Part shown: positions 51,865 to 60,606 of the stretch, piece after piece
Numbering within the stretch: position 1 is the first letter of the stretch
Layout: each line of letters starts with the position of its first letter
NCBI GenBank assembly: GCA_965263065.1
Contig: CBDHGH010000003.1
Span: 2,232,001 to 2,296,000 of the forward strand
Direction: 5' to 3'
Length of the DNA stretch: 64,000 nt
DNA from: TK10-74A sp965263065
GTDB lineage: Bacteria > Chloroflexota > Dehalococcoidia > Bin125
Notes under the pieces: generated by a model
What the model was told of the DNA's origin: nothing
Database searches by the model: none
Seen by the model: only the letters and a program-made list of their open reading frames with translations
Translations under genes and position numbers: made by a program

Positions 51865-53226
51865 GTGGCGACGTTGACGGCTCACCAGGGCAGGCTGCTG
51901 GCGACGCTGGTGGCGACGGCCGCCGCGGCGTACCTCGTCTGGAAGATCACCCAGTCGCCCGAGTTGGCGCTGCAGTTCACCTTCAACGGCCTCTCCGTGG
52001 GCGCCGTCTACGCCCTGCTCGCCATCGGCTTCACCCTCGTCTACAGCACCGTCTGGTTCTTCGACCTCTACTACGGCGCGGCCGCCGCCCTGGGCGCGTA
52101 CGGCGTCTTCTATCTGCGATCGCAGCAGGCCGTCGGCGGCCAGTACGCGGTCAACAGCCTGGCCGTCAACGTCATCTTCGGGGCGCTCGTCGCCGGCGTC
52201 GTCGCCTGGGTCTTCGCCGAGGCCCTCTACCCGCGGCTGCGCGACCGCTACCCGCCACGCGCCCTGCGAGCCCTGGGCGGACTGCTGGCCGCGGGCGCCG
52301 GCGTCTACACGGGCGTCATCCTCGCCTACCCCGACTCCCTCCACCTGATGCTGGCGCCCGCCGCCGGGATCGGCGTCGCCGCCATCGCGACCTGGATCGG
52401 CTATCGCGGCTACCGCCGCATCGCCGTCAGAGTCGACCGCGGCGCGACCCTCGTCTCGATCCTGGCCGTCGTCGCGCCGCCGGCCGCGATCCTGGGCGCG
52501 TTCTGCGGCCTGCTGCTGGCGGGCGCGCCCGGCGCCAATCTCTATCTCAGCTGGGCCGTCTCCTGCCTGCTCGCCGCGACGCTCGGCCTCGCCCTCTACC
52601 GCGGCCTCTACGTCTACATGCGCGAGCGCGCCCGCACCCCGCTTGTCATGCTCGTCGCGACCTTGGGCGTCCTGCTGGCGCTGACCGCCTTCACGACCAT
52701 CGTCTTCCACAGCGCCCCACGCCCCCTGCCCGACGTCTTCGGCAGCGACCCCTGGACGATCGCCGGCGCGAACATCAAGGGCTTCAACGTCTTCACCATC
52801 GGCGTCGCGATCGCCGGCTTCGTCGCCCTGCTGCTGGTCCTCAAGCACACCGCCTTCGGCAAGGCCGTGCGCGCCATCGGCGACGACGAGGAGGTCGCCA
52901 AGGTCGTCGGCATCAACACGACCGCCGTCATCGCCGTCGTGTTCTTCATCGCCGCGCTCTACGCCGCATTCGCCGGCGTGCTCAGCGGCCACGACACCGC
53001 CATCCAGCCGCGGATGGGCCTCCTGCTCCTGCTCAAGGGCTGGATCGCCTCCGTCGTCGGCGGCATCGGCAACCTCTACGGCGCGCTCGTCGGGGGGTTC
53101 GTCCTGGGCCTGATCGAGCAATTCGGCATCTGGGACCTGGCCGGCGAATGGCGCGACGCCATCTCCTTCATCCTGCTCGTGCTCTTCCTGTCGTTCTGGC
53201 CGCGCGGCCTGTTGCCCAGGAGGTAA
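51865..53226 (+). CDS. livH: LivH-type ABC permease
   Basis: A 453-residue inner-membrane permease, longer than the usual 290-310 residues. TFNGLSVGAVYALLAIGFTLVYSTV is the family start, and AFGKAVRAIGDDEEVAKVVGIN is the EAA-like loop. The extra length is an insert of about 130 residues with additional hydrophobic helices between residues ~110 and 250, including a basic loop YPRLRDRYPPRALRAL. GTG start at 51865. It should pair with the LivM permease downstream. Confidence 0.93.
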   Translation: MATLTAHQGRLLATLVATAAAAYLVWKITQSPELALQFTFNGLSVGAVYALLAIGFTLVYSTVWFFDLYYGAAAALGAYGVFYLRSQQAVGGQYAVNSLAVNVIFGALVAGVVAWVFAEALYPRLRDRYPPRALRALGGLLAAGAGVYTGVILAYPDSLHLMLAPAAGIGVAAIATWIGYRGYRRIAVRVDRGATLVSILAVVAPPAAILGAFCGLLLAGAPGANLYLSWAVSCLLAATLGLALYRGLYVYMRERARTPLVMLVATLGVLLALTAFTTIVFHSAPRPLPDVFGSDPWTIAGANIKGFNVFTIGVAIAGFVALLLVLKHTAFGKAVRAIGDDEEVAKVVGINTTAVIAVVFFIAALYAAFAGVLSGHDTAIQPRMGLLLLLKGWIASVVGGIGNLYGALVGGFVLGLIEQFGIWDLAGEWRDAISFILLVLFLSFWPRGLLPRR

Positions 53227-53246
53227 CCGGTGGAGAGGCGCGAGTG

Positions 53247-54296
53247 ATGCCCGCCCAGGTCTGGCTGCGACTGACGCGACTGGCGCGCCGTCCCCGCGAG
53301 CGGTCGCGCGCCGTCCCAGGCAACATGCAGCTCTGGGCGAACCTGCTCATCCTCTCCTGGGCGGCCGCGTTCATGCTCTGGCAGGGCGTCGGCTTCGCCA
53401 TCACCCTGGGCACGGTCTTCGGCATCTGGGCGATCCTGGCGATCAGCCTCAACCTGGTCGTGGGCTTCACCGGCCTGCTCTCGGTGGGGCACATCGCCTT
53501 CTTCGGCATCGGCGCCTACACGACGGCCATCCTCACCTCCAACGCCGCCTACGAGCAGCTCCGCACCGAGGCCATCCCCACCTTCGCCTGGCCCTTCTTC
53601 GCCGCCCTGCCGGTCAGCGTCGCCGTCGCCGCCGTCGTCGCGCTGCTCGTGGGCGTCGCCTTCAACCGCTTCCGCGACGACATCTACGTGCTCGTCTCGT
53701 TCGGCTTCGCCATCATCGCCTACAGCGTCTTCCTCAACTCGCGCGGCCTCACCCGGGGCGCGTTCGGCATCCACGAGATCCCCCGCCCCGCGATCGGCGG
53801 CTGGGTCTTCGACGGCGACGTCGAGTTCCTGCTGCTGGTCCTCGTCTTCCTCGCCATCGTGGTGCTGCTCGGCTGGTTGCTCGTCACCTCGTCCTTCGGC
53901 CGCGTGCTCACCGCCATCCGCGAGGACGAGGCCGCGATCGAAGTCTTCGGCTACCGGAGCACCCACTACAAGCTCGCCGTGTGGGTGATCTCGGCGATGC
54001 TGGCGGGCCTCGCCGGCGGCCTCTTCGCCACCTGGGCCAGATTCATCGACCCCAACTCCTTCGTCCTGCTCGAGTCGATCCTGCTCGTCTCGATCGTCAT
54101 CCTGGGCGGGCTGGCGACCATCTGGGGCTCCCTCCTGGGCGCGATGGCCTTCGTGCTCCTGGAGGAGGGGATGCGCTTCCTGCCCTTCCTGCCCAATCAG
54201 TTCGTCGGCCAGGCCCAGCAGGCCGTCCTCGGCATCCTGCTCGTGCTGCTGATGTTGTTCCGGCCGCAGGGCCTGGTGGGGAAGTTCAAGCTATGA
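53247..54296 (+). CDS. livM: LivM-type ABC permease
   Basis: A 349-residue permease. GIWAILAISLNLVVGFTGLLSVGHIAFFGIGAYTTAIL is the family signature, and FGRVLTAIREDEAAIEVFGY the EAA-like loop. The start is ATG 53247, with a GTG three bases earlier as alternative. Stop overlaps the livG start by 4 nt (ATGA). Confidence 0.93.
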   Translation: MPAQVWLRLTRLARRPRERSRAVPGNMQLWANLLILSWAAAFMLWQGVGFAITLGTVFGIWAILAISLNLVVGFTGLLSVGHIAFFGIGAYTTAILTSNAAYEQLRTEAIPTFAWPFFAALPVSVAVAAVVALLVGVAFNRFRDDIYVLVSFGFAIIAYSVFLNSRGLTRGAFGIHEIPRPAIGGWVFDGDVEFLLLVLVFLAIVVLLGWLLVTSSFGRVLTAIREDEAAIEVFGYRSTHYKLAVWVISAMLAGLAGGLFATWARFIDPNSFVLLESILLVSIVILGGLATIWGSLLGAMAFVLLEEGMRFLPFLPNQFVGQAQQAVLGILLVLLMLFRPQGLVGKFKL

Positions 54297-55054
54297 GCGC
54301 GCCGCCCGACCGCGACCCCCCGCCCTTCGCCCTCGAGACGCGCGGCCTGTTGAAGAGCTTCGGCGTCGTCCGCGCCGTCGACGACCTCTCCATCTCCATC
54401 CCCCGCACCGGCATGACCAGCATCGTCGGGCCCAACGGCTCCGGGAAATCGACGCTCGTCAACCTGCTCAGCGGCACCCTCCCCCTCGACGGCGGCATCG
54501 TCATCGTCGACGGCGCCGGCCTGCGCGTCGTCCGCGCCCACGAGAGCCCCGGCCACGGCATCACCCGCACCTTCCAGGAGGTGCGCCTGTTCGACCAGAT
54601 CAGCGTCTGGGACAACATCATGGTCGTGCTCACCGAGCGCCGCGTCTTCGCCGCGCTGCTCGAGCGCAGCCGCCCCGCCCACCGCGCCAAGGCCCGCGAC
54701 ATCCTGGAGCAGGTCGGTATGTGGGATAAGCGCGACGCCCTGGCCATGAACCTCTCCTACGGCCAGCGCAAGCTGCTGGAGATCGGCCGCGCCCTGGCCA
54801 TGGACGTGCACATCTACCTCTTCGACGAGCCCTTCGCCGGCCTCTTCCCCCAGATGATCGAGCGCGTCAAGGGCATCATGCGGACCATCCGCGAGCAGGA
54901 GCACACCATCATCCTCATCTCCCACAACATGGACATCGTCCGCGAGCTGCCCGACCACCTGATCGTCCTCGACAGCGGCAAGCTGCTCGCCGAGGGCGAC
55001 GTCGACGAAGTCCTGGGCCGGCCCGAAGTGATCGAGGCCTACCTGGGCTTCTAG
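54293..55054 (+). CDS. livG: LivG-type ABC ATPase
   Basis: A 253-residue ATPase. Walker A GPNGSGKST, the Q-loop near RTFQEVRLF, signature LSYGQRKLLEIGRAL, and Walker B IYLFDEPFAGLFP. The signature has Y in place of the usual G after S, and Walker B has FDEP for LDEP; both are mild changes for this subfamily. It overlaps livM by 4 nt. Confidence 0.94.
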   Translation: MSAPPDRDPPPFALETRGLLKSFGVVRAVDDLSISIPRTGMTSIVGPNGSGKSTLVNLLSGTLPLDGGIVIVDGAGLRVVRAHESPGHGITRTFQEVRLFDQISVWDNIMVVLTERRVFAALLERSRPAHRAKARDILEQVGMWDKRDALAMNLSYGQRKLLEIGRALAMDVHIYLFDEPFAGLFPQMIERVKGIMRTIREQEHTIILISHNMDIVRELPDHLIVLDSGKLLAEGDVDEVLGRPEVIEAYLGF

Positions 55055-55095
55055 CCGGCCGCCGCCCCGCGCGCGACCGCAGCACGGTGATACCG

Positions 55096-55890
55096 ATGAC
55101 CACTCCCACCCCGGCCACTCCGACCACTGCCGCTACAAAGGGCGACCCGCCCCCCGCGCGCGCCCTGCCGCTGCTCCAGCTCGACCGCATCTCCGTCCAC
55201 TACGGCCAGGTCGTCGCCCTCGACGGCGTCTCCCTCAACGTCCGCAAGGGCGAGGTCGTCGGCGTGATGGGCCCCAACGGGGCCGGCAAGTCCACCGTCC
55301 TCAAGGCCATCATGGGCCTCGCCCCCGTCGTCCGCGGCGACGTCTACTGGCGCCGCGAGCGGCTCGCCGCCGCCACCCACGAGATCGTCAAGCAGGGCAT
55401 CGCCTTCGTCCCGCAGGGGCGGCGCGTCTTCACCCACCTCACCGTCACCGAGAACCTCGAGATCGGCTGCCTCTACCTGAAGGACCCCGCCGAGAAGGCC
55501 CGCCGCCTCGGCGCCGTGCTCGACCTCTTCCCCATCCTCGGCGACAAGCGCGGCGACCTCGCCAGCCAGATGTCGGGCGGCCAGCAGCAGATGCTGGCCC
55601 TGGGCCGCGGCCTCATGGCCGGTCCCGAGGTGCTCCTGCTCGACGAGCCCACGCTCGGCCTCGCCCCCATCGTCGTCAAGGAAGTCTTCGCCAAAGTCGC
55701 CCAGATCAGCGCCGACCTGGGCACGACCATCCTCATTGTCGAGCACAACATCAAGGGCGTGCTCGACATCGTCGACCGCGCCTACGTCCTCGACAAGGGG
55801 CGCGTCGTCCACGGCGGCCCCCCCGCCTCCATCCGCGACACCGACATCCTGACGCGCGTCTTCCTGGGCGAGGTCGCCCCGGCGGACTGA
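55096..55890 (+). CDS. livF: LivF-type ABC ATPase
   Basis: A 264-residue ATPase. Walker A GPNGAGKST, Q-loop VPQGRRVFTHLTVTENL, signature MSGGQQQMLALGRGL, Walker B LLLDEPTLGLAP, and VEHN at the H-loop. Start ATG 55096; GTG 55087 is an alternative. The first ~25 residues are a Thr/Pro/Ala-rich spacer. It ends the LivHMGF operon, all on the plus strand with gaps of at most 85 bp. Confidence 0.94.
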   Translation: MTTPTPATPTTAATKGDPPPARALPLLQLDRISVHYGQVVALDGVSLNVRKGEVVGVMGPNGAGKSTVLKAIMGLAPVVRGDVYWRRERLAAATHEIVKQGIAFVPQGRRVFTHLTVTENLEIGCLYLKDPAEKARRLGAVLDLFPILGDKRGDLASQMSGGQQQMLALGRGLMAGPEVLLLDEPTLGLAPIVVKEVFAKVAQISADLGTTILIVEHNIKGVLDIVDRAYVLDKGRVVHGGPPASIRDTDILTRVFLGEVAPAD

Positions 55891-55906
55891 CCCCTCGCCC
55901 CGCGTC

Positions 55907-58756
55907 CTACAGCCCCGCCCGATACTCCGCGAACGCCGCGTAGAAGTCGTCGATCGTGATCCCGAAGGCGCCCTCGAAGGCCTCCTGCCAGCTGTCCGAC
56001 GTCGGGAGAAGTCGGTAGTACTCGAACAGCGCCGGCTCGCCGGCCCGCTGCGCCAGCCAGTCGGCGGCGAGGAAGGCCAGCGCCGTGACGACGTTGAAGG
56101 GAGCGCCGGCACCCGACGTCACACCCTCGAAGCTGTCGAGCGCCGCCGTGGTTTCCCCCGCGACGCGCGCCTGCTCGCGCCGGAACGCACCGAGCGTCGC
56201 GGCCGGCACAGCCGAGCGATGCGCCCGGAACACGGCCTCCGCATAGGTCCTGCCGGCCAGCAGCAGCCACGCCGGCGGAAGCACCCGCGGCGCGGACGAG
56301 AACTGGCGGGCGGCGACTCCGAAGTGCCAGCCGGCGAGATCGTCCAGCAGGCGCGCCGCCACCTGAGTGCGGTAGGGGCAGTTGAGGACCCATAGCTGGC
56401 CGACGTTCGACACCCATCCGTCGCATGCGGTCGTGCCAAGCGACTCGAACTCGGGCAACTCCGCGGCCGACGCGAGGTCCGCGGCGACGTACACGGTGTA
56501 GTCCGCCGCCGCATCGCCGAACCGCTCCCGGAAGAGCGTCAGCAGGCCCTGGAAGTCTTCCCGCAGCGCGGCGGCCGCCTCGGCCGCAACCGCACCGGAG
56601 AACACCAGCACCGGCTCGTCGCGGTCATCCGCGAAGTGGGGCAGCGGGGCCACTTCGCGGTGGCGGTACTCCTCAAAGTCCTCGTAGAAGTCCTCCACCC
56701 CGATCCCGAAGGCCCCCACGAACGCCTGCTGCCAACTCCCCGACGTCGGCAGCCGCCGGTAGTAGTCGAACAGCGACCGCTCCCCCGCCCGTTGCACCAA
56801 CCAGTCCGCCGCCAAGAAGCTCAACGCCTCAGCCAACGGCGACTCGATCGTGTCCACGCTGGCGGCAGTCTCCAGACTGCTCAGCGGTCGCGTTGTGCTT
56901 CCCGCGAGGGCTGCTCGCCCGCTCCGAATCCGCTCGATCGTGTGAGTGCCAGCCGCCGGCTGACCCGCGTACGTCATGTAGCCGATTGCCGCGAGTTGCA
57001 GCCACTGGGGCCCCCAGGGCGTAGGTGCGTCGGAGCTAACCGGTACTGAGTGCCAGGGCGCCAGCCGGGTCAGGACGCGGTAGAAATGATGCGTCGCGAG
57101 ATTGCCCGCGAACAGATGGTAGCAACCGAGGGCCACGTACACCCCGATGCCGGGGGTCTGCGCGGCGCAGGGCTGGACCCCTTCTTCTGGCTCCTCGGCC
57201 AAGAGGTTCAGGTATGCGGATCTCGCTGAGTCGCCGTCAGCGGCCACGAACACCGTGTAGTCCGCCGGCCCACTGCCAAGGCGATCGCGGAAGAAGGTCT
57301 GGATGGCTTCGAAGTCCATCCGGATCTGCGCCGCTCTGGAGGGCGGAATCTCCCCCACGAGTTCCAGGATCGGCTCAACGCGGTCATCGGACACATGCGG
57401 AGGGAGGGGAAGCAATCCCCCCCGTCGATATTTCTCGAACGCTTCATAGAAATCGTCGACGGCAATCCCAAACGCGGCCTCGAATGCCTCCTGCCACGTC
57501 GCCGACGACCCCAGCAGCCGGAAGTACTGGATGTACGAATCGTGCTTCGTCTGCGCATCCAGGCCCGCCAACTCCTCGCGCGTGAATCGAACGTTCTCCG
57601 TGGATAGCCCCGCCGCCCGCCGGACCAGCCAGTCCGTCGCCAACGTGCCCAGGTTGTACCCCACTCCCTGCGTGGCACGGAATGGTCCCCGATGTTCGAG
57701 AGGGCGGAGCTCGGCGATCTCCCGGGATATGCTCCACATCTGCCACCTGAATCCCTCGTCCTCGTCACCCCACCGGGCATGGCTGTATAGGTTCGCCGCG
57801 TATGTGGCGCTCCCTTCGCTGAGCCAAGTCGGGGAACCAGATGCACCACCGTGCCCTTGCCTCACCGCGGACTGCAAGAGATGGAAGTACTCGTGCGACC
57901 ATGGGACCGCCTCTGGTGGGTCGTCGGCGGGCCAGTACACGCTGATCCTGCCTCCACCCGCAGTGGCTAAGTGCGATGGCCCATGGAAGAAGTGCACCGA
58001 GAACTCAGGCGGCTCGATCCCGTAGCGCTCCAGGAAGAACGCCTGCACGTGCGCCAACTCCTGGCGATACCCCGCCTCCTGTTCTTGAGTCAGGCGGAGA
58101 TCACCATGAAGCATGAACGCAATCCGCTTCGGCCTCGACTGCCACCAGCGGCGCTCCTCCGACAACTCCACCCACAGCGCATCGCCGTGGTTCAGCACCG
58201 CCACTCCCTCCGCCGGCTCGTCCACCCCGGGCTCGTAGCGCTCGTACGACTGCGTCTCCGCGTTCCACGTTGACACGCCGACCAGCGCCTCCCCGAAGCG
58301 CCCCACCGCCTCCGCGATCGGCGTCCCGTCGAGCCCTGCCCAGCCAACCAGGTTGTAGCCCTCCGCCAGCGTGAGCAGCATCCCCTCCGCCGACGCGGGG
58401 CGCGTCCAGTCCACCGGCTCCGACCCGCTCACCCACAGGAATAGCCCCTGCCCCCGCGTCAACTGCGCCAGCTCGGGCGGGACGGTACCGCCGCGCCGCG
58501 CCCACGCGTACCGGGCCGCGTCGCGGTCCCACGCCGCCACCACCAGCAGCGCCGGGATCTTGTCGAACAGATCGCTCGCCGTCGTGTCGGGCCCCATCCA
58601 CCCGATGAGGTTCCAGCCGGGCTGCAGTTCCGTGGTGATCGTGTCCGACGCGGGTTCCTGCGCCGACGCGCTGCCATGCGTCGAGGCCACGCCCAACCCC
58701 AGCGCTGCCAACAGCAGCGCCGCGACCACCACGCCCCGGACCCCCGACGGCCGCAT
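55907..58756 (-). CDS. Secreted triplicated gluzincin-like peptidase with GWN modules
   Basis: A 949-residue secreted protein. A signal peptide (VVVAALLLAALGLGVAS) precedes two GWNLIGW/GYNLVGW modules (~45-200). Three tandem modules follow (~205-445, 446-698, 699-949), each a metallopeptidase-like part and a helical tail with SWQEAFE.AFGI..DDFYE.F. Module 1 has an intact site: HEYFH at 288-292 and Glu314 in LSEGSATY. Modules 2 and 3 have lost it (HHFYR and DDLAGWHF; the Glu is replaced). GGAGGAGGGG precedes the ATG. The copies differ enough for an old duplication. Confidence 0.85.
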   Translation of the reverse strand: MRPSGVRGVVVAALLLAALGLGVASTHGSASAQEPASDTITTELQPGWNLIGWMGPDTTASDLFDKIPALLVVAAWDRDAARYAWARRGGTVPPELAQLTRGQGLFLWVSGSEPVDWTRPASAEGMLLTLAEGYNLVGWAGLDGTPIAEAVGRFGEALVGVSTWNAETQSYERYEPGVDEPAEGVAVLNHGDALWVELSEERRWWQSRPKRIAFMLHGDLRLTQEQEAGYRQELAHVQAFFLERYGIEPPEFSVHFFHGPSHLATAGGGRISVYWPADDPPEAVPWSHEYFHLLQSAVRQGHGGASGSPTWLSEGSATYAANLYSHARWGDEDEGFRWQMWSISREIAELRPLEHRGPFRATQGVGYNLGTLATDWLVRRAAGLSTENVRFTREELAGLDAQTKHDSYIQYFRLLGSSATWQEAFEAAFGIAVDDFYEAFEKYRRGGLLPLPPHVSDDRVEPILELVGEIPPSRAAQIRMDFEAIQTFFRDRLGSGPADYTVFVAADGDSARSAYLNLLAEEPEEGVQPCAAQTPGIGVYVALGCYHLFAGNLATHHFYRVLTRLAPWHSVPVSSDAPTPWGPQWLQLAAIGYMTYAGQPAAGTHTIERIRSGRAALAGSTTRPLSSLETAASVDTIESPLAEALSFLAADWLVQRAGERSLFDYYRRLPTSGSWQQAFVGAFGIGVEDFYEDFEEYRHREVAPLPHFADDRDEPVLVFSGAVAAEAAAALREDFQGLLTLFRERFGDAAADYTVYVAADLASAAELPEFESLGTTACDGWVSNVGQLWVLNCPYRTQVAARLLDDLAGWHFGVAARQFSSAPRVLPPAWLLLAGRTYAEAVFRAHRSAVPAATLGAFRREQARVAGETTAALDSFEGVTSGAGAPFNVVTALAFLAADWLAQRAGEPALFEYYRLLPTSDSWQEAFEGAFGITIDDFYAAFAEYRAGL

Positions 58757-58970
58757 CGCACCCCTCCTCCGATGCTTAACGAACATCCCCGACGCCAAGT
58801 TGCGCCGCGACCCGAGTCTAACCATCCGGCTGCGGGGCGCTGTAGAATCGAGCGGACGACCGGGAGAGCGCCGCCGAGCGTCGATCACCTCCCGCGGATC
58901 GATCGCCGGGTGTGCGCGGCGAGCAGCGGCGACGCGCGGCGGCGGCCACGGCGAGAGCGGGGAGGAGGCG

Positions 58971-59171
58971 ATGGTGAGCATCACGGAGATCCAGGAGGCG
59001 ATCCGCGTCCTGCCCGAGAGGGAGTACGTCCGGCTGCGCAAGTGGATCAGCGAGTTGGACTGGGAACGCTGGGACCGTCAGATCGAAGCCGACGCGGAGG
59101 CGGGCCGGCTGGACTTCCTGATCGCGGAGGCGCGGGAGGCCAAGGCGCGCGGCGCGCTCGCCGACATCTGA
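58971..59171 (+). CDS. Antitoxin-like protein without a partner
   Basis: A 66-residue protein. ITEIQEAIRVLPEREYVRLRKWISELDWERWDRQIEADAEAGRLDFLIAEA has the pattern of small antitoxins that usually sit directly before a RelE/ParE-type toxin. GGAGGAGG precedes the ATG at 58971. No toxin follows: the next gene is an acyl-CoA dehydrogenase on the other strand, and a hairpin lies in between. Confidence 0.75.
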   Translation: MVSITEIQEAIRVLPEREYVRLRKWISELDWERWDRQIEADAEAGRLDFLIAEAREAKARGALADI

Positions 59172-59181
59172 GGCGCTGCGC

Positions 59182-59223
59182 GTCGGGGCGTCCCTCGTGG
59201 GCGCCCACAGGGGACGCCTCGAC
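59182..59223. terminator. Inverted repeat after the antitoxin gene
   Basis: Arms GTCGGGGCGTCCCT and AGGGGACGCCTCGAC around the perfect palindrome GTGGGCGCCCAC. It sits between convergent genes, so it could end transcription from both sides. Its right half is nearly the same as the flank of the 15-bp repeats in carA. Confidence 0.6.
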
Positions 59224-59235
59224 CGCCCCCACCCC

Positions 59236-60486
59236 CTACCCCCAGCGCGGCGACGACCCCCACGCGATCCCCAGCCGGCTCTTCGCGATCTCCTCCAGCG
59301 CCACCATGTCCGACGGCGGATGCGCCTTCGCGCCCCGCACGTCCCGGTAGCGCCGCTCGAGCCCCGCCGACCGGAACAAGCCCGGTCCCCCGGCCACGTC
59401 CATCGCCAGCTCCAGCACCCGCGTGTGGTTCTTCGACGTCACGTACGTGCAGACGCTGCCGTGCCGCCGCGCCTCCTCGGCCGTCCAGGGCGACGCCATC
59501 CACGACTCCGCCGACGTGCGGATCAGCGACCGCGACGCCGCCTGCAGCGCCAGCATCTCGCCCAGTTGATACTGCAACCCCGGCATGCGGCTCAGCGGCC
59601 GCCCGTCGACCGCCGCCCGGCGCTCGCGCAGGAACGCCACCGTCCAGTCGATCGCCGCCTGCGCCACGCCCAGGTACACCGACGCCACGGTCAGGTTGAG
59701 CCAGGCCCCGAAGGCGCTCATCGACGTGAAGTACTCGGGCCCCGCCTTCGTCTCGGGCATCAGCATGTCCGCCACGAAGACGCCGTCCCAGACCACGTCG
59801 TAGCTGCCCGACGCCCGCAGCCCCATCACGTCCCAGCTCGACGCCCCCGGACTCGACAGCCCCGGCGTGCCCTTCGGCAGCGTGACCATCGCCACCCGGT
59901 CGTCGCCGGCCGGGTGCCCCTCGAGGTGCACCAGCCCGCCCACCAGGTCGGCCGACGGCCAGTTCGACGTGTACGCCTTGCGGCCGTGGATCTCCCAGCC
60001 GCCCGGCGCCGCCCGCCCCCGCGTCGCCGGCATCATGTAGGCCCCCGCCTGCCCGTGCTCGCTGAACGACCCCGCCACGATCTGCCGCCGCCGGCCGATG
60101 AGCCGCAGCCCGGCCTCCATCTGCGCCCGCCCCCGGCCCGACTCCGACCGCGCGTCGAGCAGCAGCGCCCCCAGCGTGAACAGGTGCATGTTGACGGCGA
60201 TGGCCGTGCCCGCGCAGCCCTGCCCCAGCTGCTCCTGGCAGGCGCACAACTCCAGCAGCGACACGTCCTCGCCGCCCCAGGCCTCGGGCAGGATCATGTG
60301 CGCGTAGCCCGACGCCTTCATCGCCTCCATGTTCTCCAGCGGATAGCTGCCCGCGCGGTCGTGCGCGTCGGCCCGCGTCTCGAAGTCGGCCGCGTGCGCC
60401 CGCGCCCGCGCCAGCAGTCGCGCCTGCCGCGGCGACAGCGGTCGCGGCAGCAGCGTCTCGAAGTCGGGGGCGTCCGTCGCGGTCAT
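59236..60486 (-). CDS. Acyl-CoA dehydrogenase-family protein
   Basis: A 416-residue flavoenzyme. EAMKASGYAHMILPEAWGGEDVSLLELC, GCAGTAIAVNMHL, ITGRKAYTSNWPSAD-type (here IHGRKAYTSNWPSAD), DVMGLRASGSYDVVWDGVFV and the C-terminal LAMDVAGGPGLFRSAGLERRYRDVRGAKAHP are conserved. It resembles acyl-CoA dehydrogenase-like monooxygenase or dehydrogenase members. The typical catalytic Glu cannot be placed with confidence. Confidence 0.9.
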   Translation of the reverse strand: MTATDAPDFETLLPRPLSPRQARLLARARAHAADFETRADAHDRAGSYPLENMEAMKASGYAHMILPEAWGGEDVSLLELCACQEQLGQGCAGTAIAVNMHLFTLGALLLDARSESGRGRAQMEAGLRLIGRRRQIVAGSFSEHGQAGAYMMPATRGRAAPGGWEIHGRKAYTSNWPSADLVGGLVHLEGHPAGDDRVAMVTLPKGTPGLSSPGASSWDVMGLRASGSYDVVWDGVFVADMLMPETKAGPEYFTSMSAFGAWLNLTVASVYLGVAQAAIDWTVAFLRERRAAVDGRPLSRMPGLQYQLGEMLALQAASRSLIRTSAESWMASPWTAEEARRHGSVCTYVTSKNHTRVLELAMDVAGGPGLFRSAGLERRYRDVRGAKAHPPSDMVALEEIAKSRLGIAWGSSPRWG

Positions 60487-60544
60487 CGGCGTCTCCCTCG
60501 TGGGGATGTTAGAGTCCCGCGCGGTACGCCTCGAATGCCCGGAC

Positions 60545-60580
60545 GCGCATATGTTCTAAAACTATGCTATACAAGTGGAC
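60545..60580 (+). promoter_or_regulatory. AT-rich promoter-like stretch upstream of the restriction-modification operon
   Basis: ATGTTCTAAAACTATGCTAT continued by ACAAG stands out against a ~70 percent GC background and ends 30 bp before the GTG at 60607. It contains TATGCT and TATACA, either of which may be a -10; no good -35 is visible. Confidence 0.4.
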
Positions 60581-60606
60581 AGGGCGGACCGGAGCAGGGA
60601 CGACGC

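Noticed and set aside
59197..60606. 5' extension of the restriction methyltransferase frame back to 59197
   Set aside because: It lies opposite the acyl-CoA dehydrogenase; the GTG at 60607 with a ribosome-binding site is a better start.
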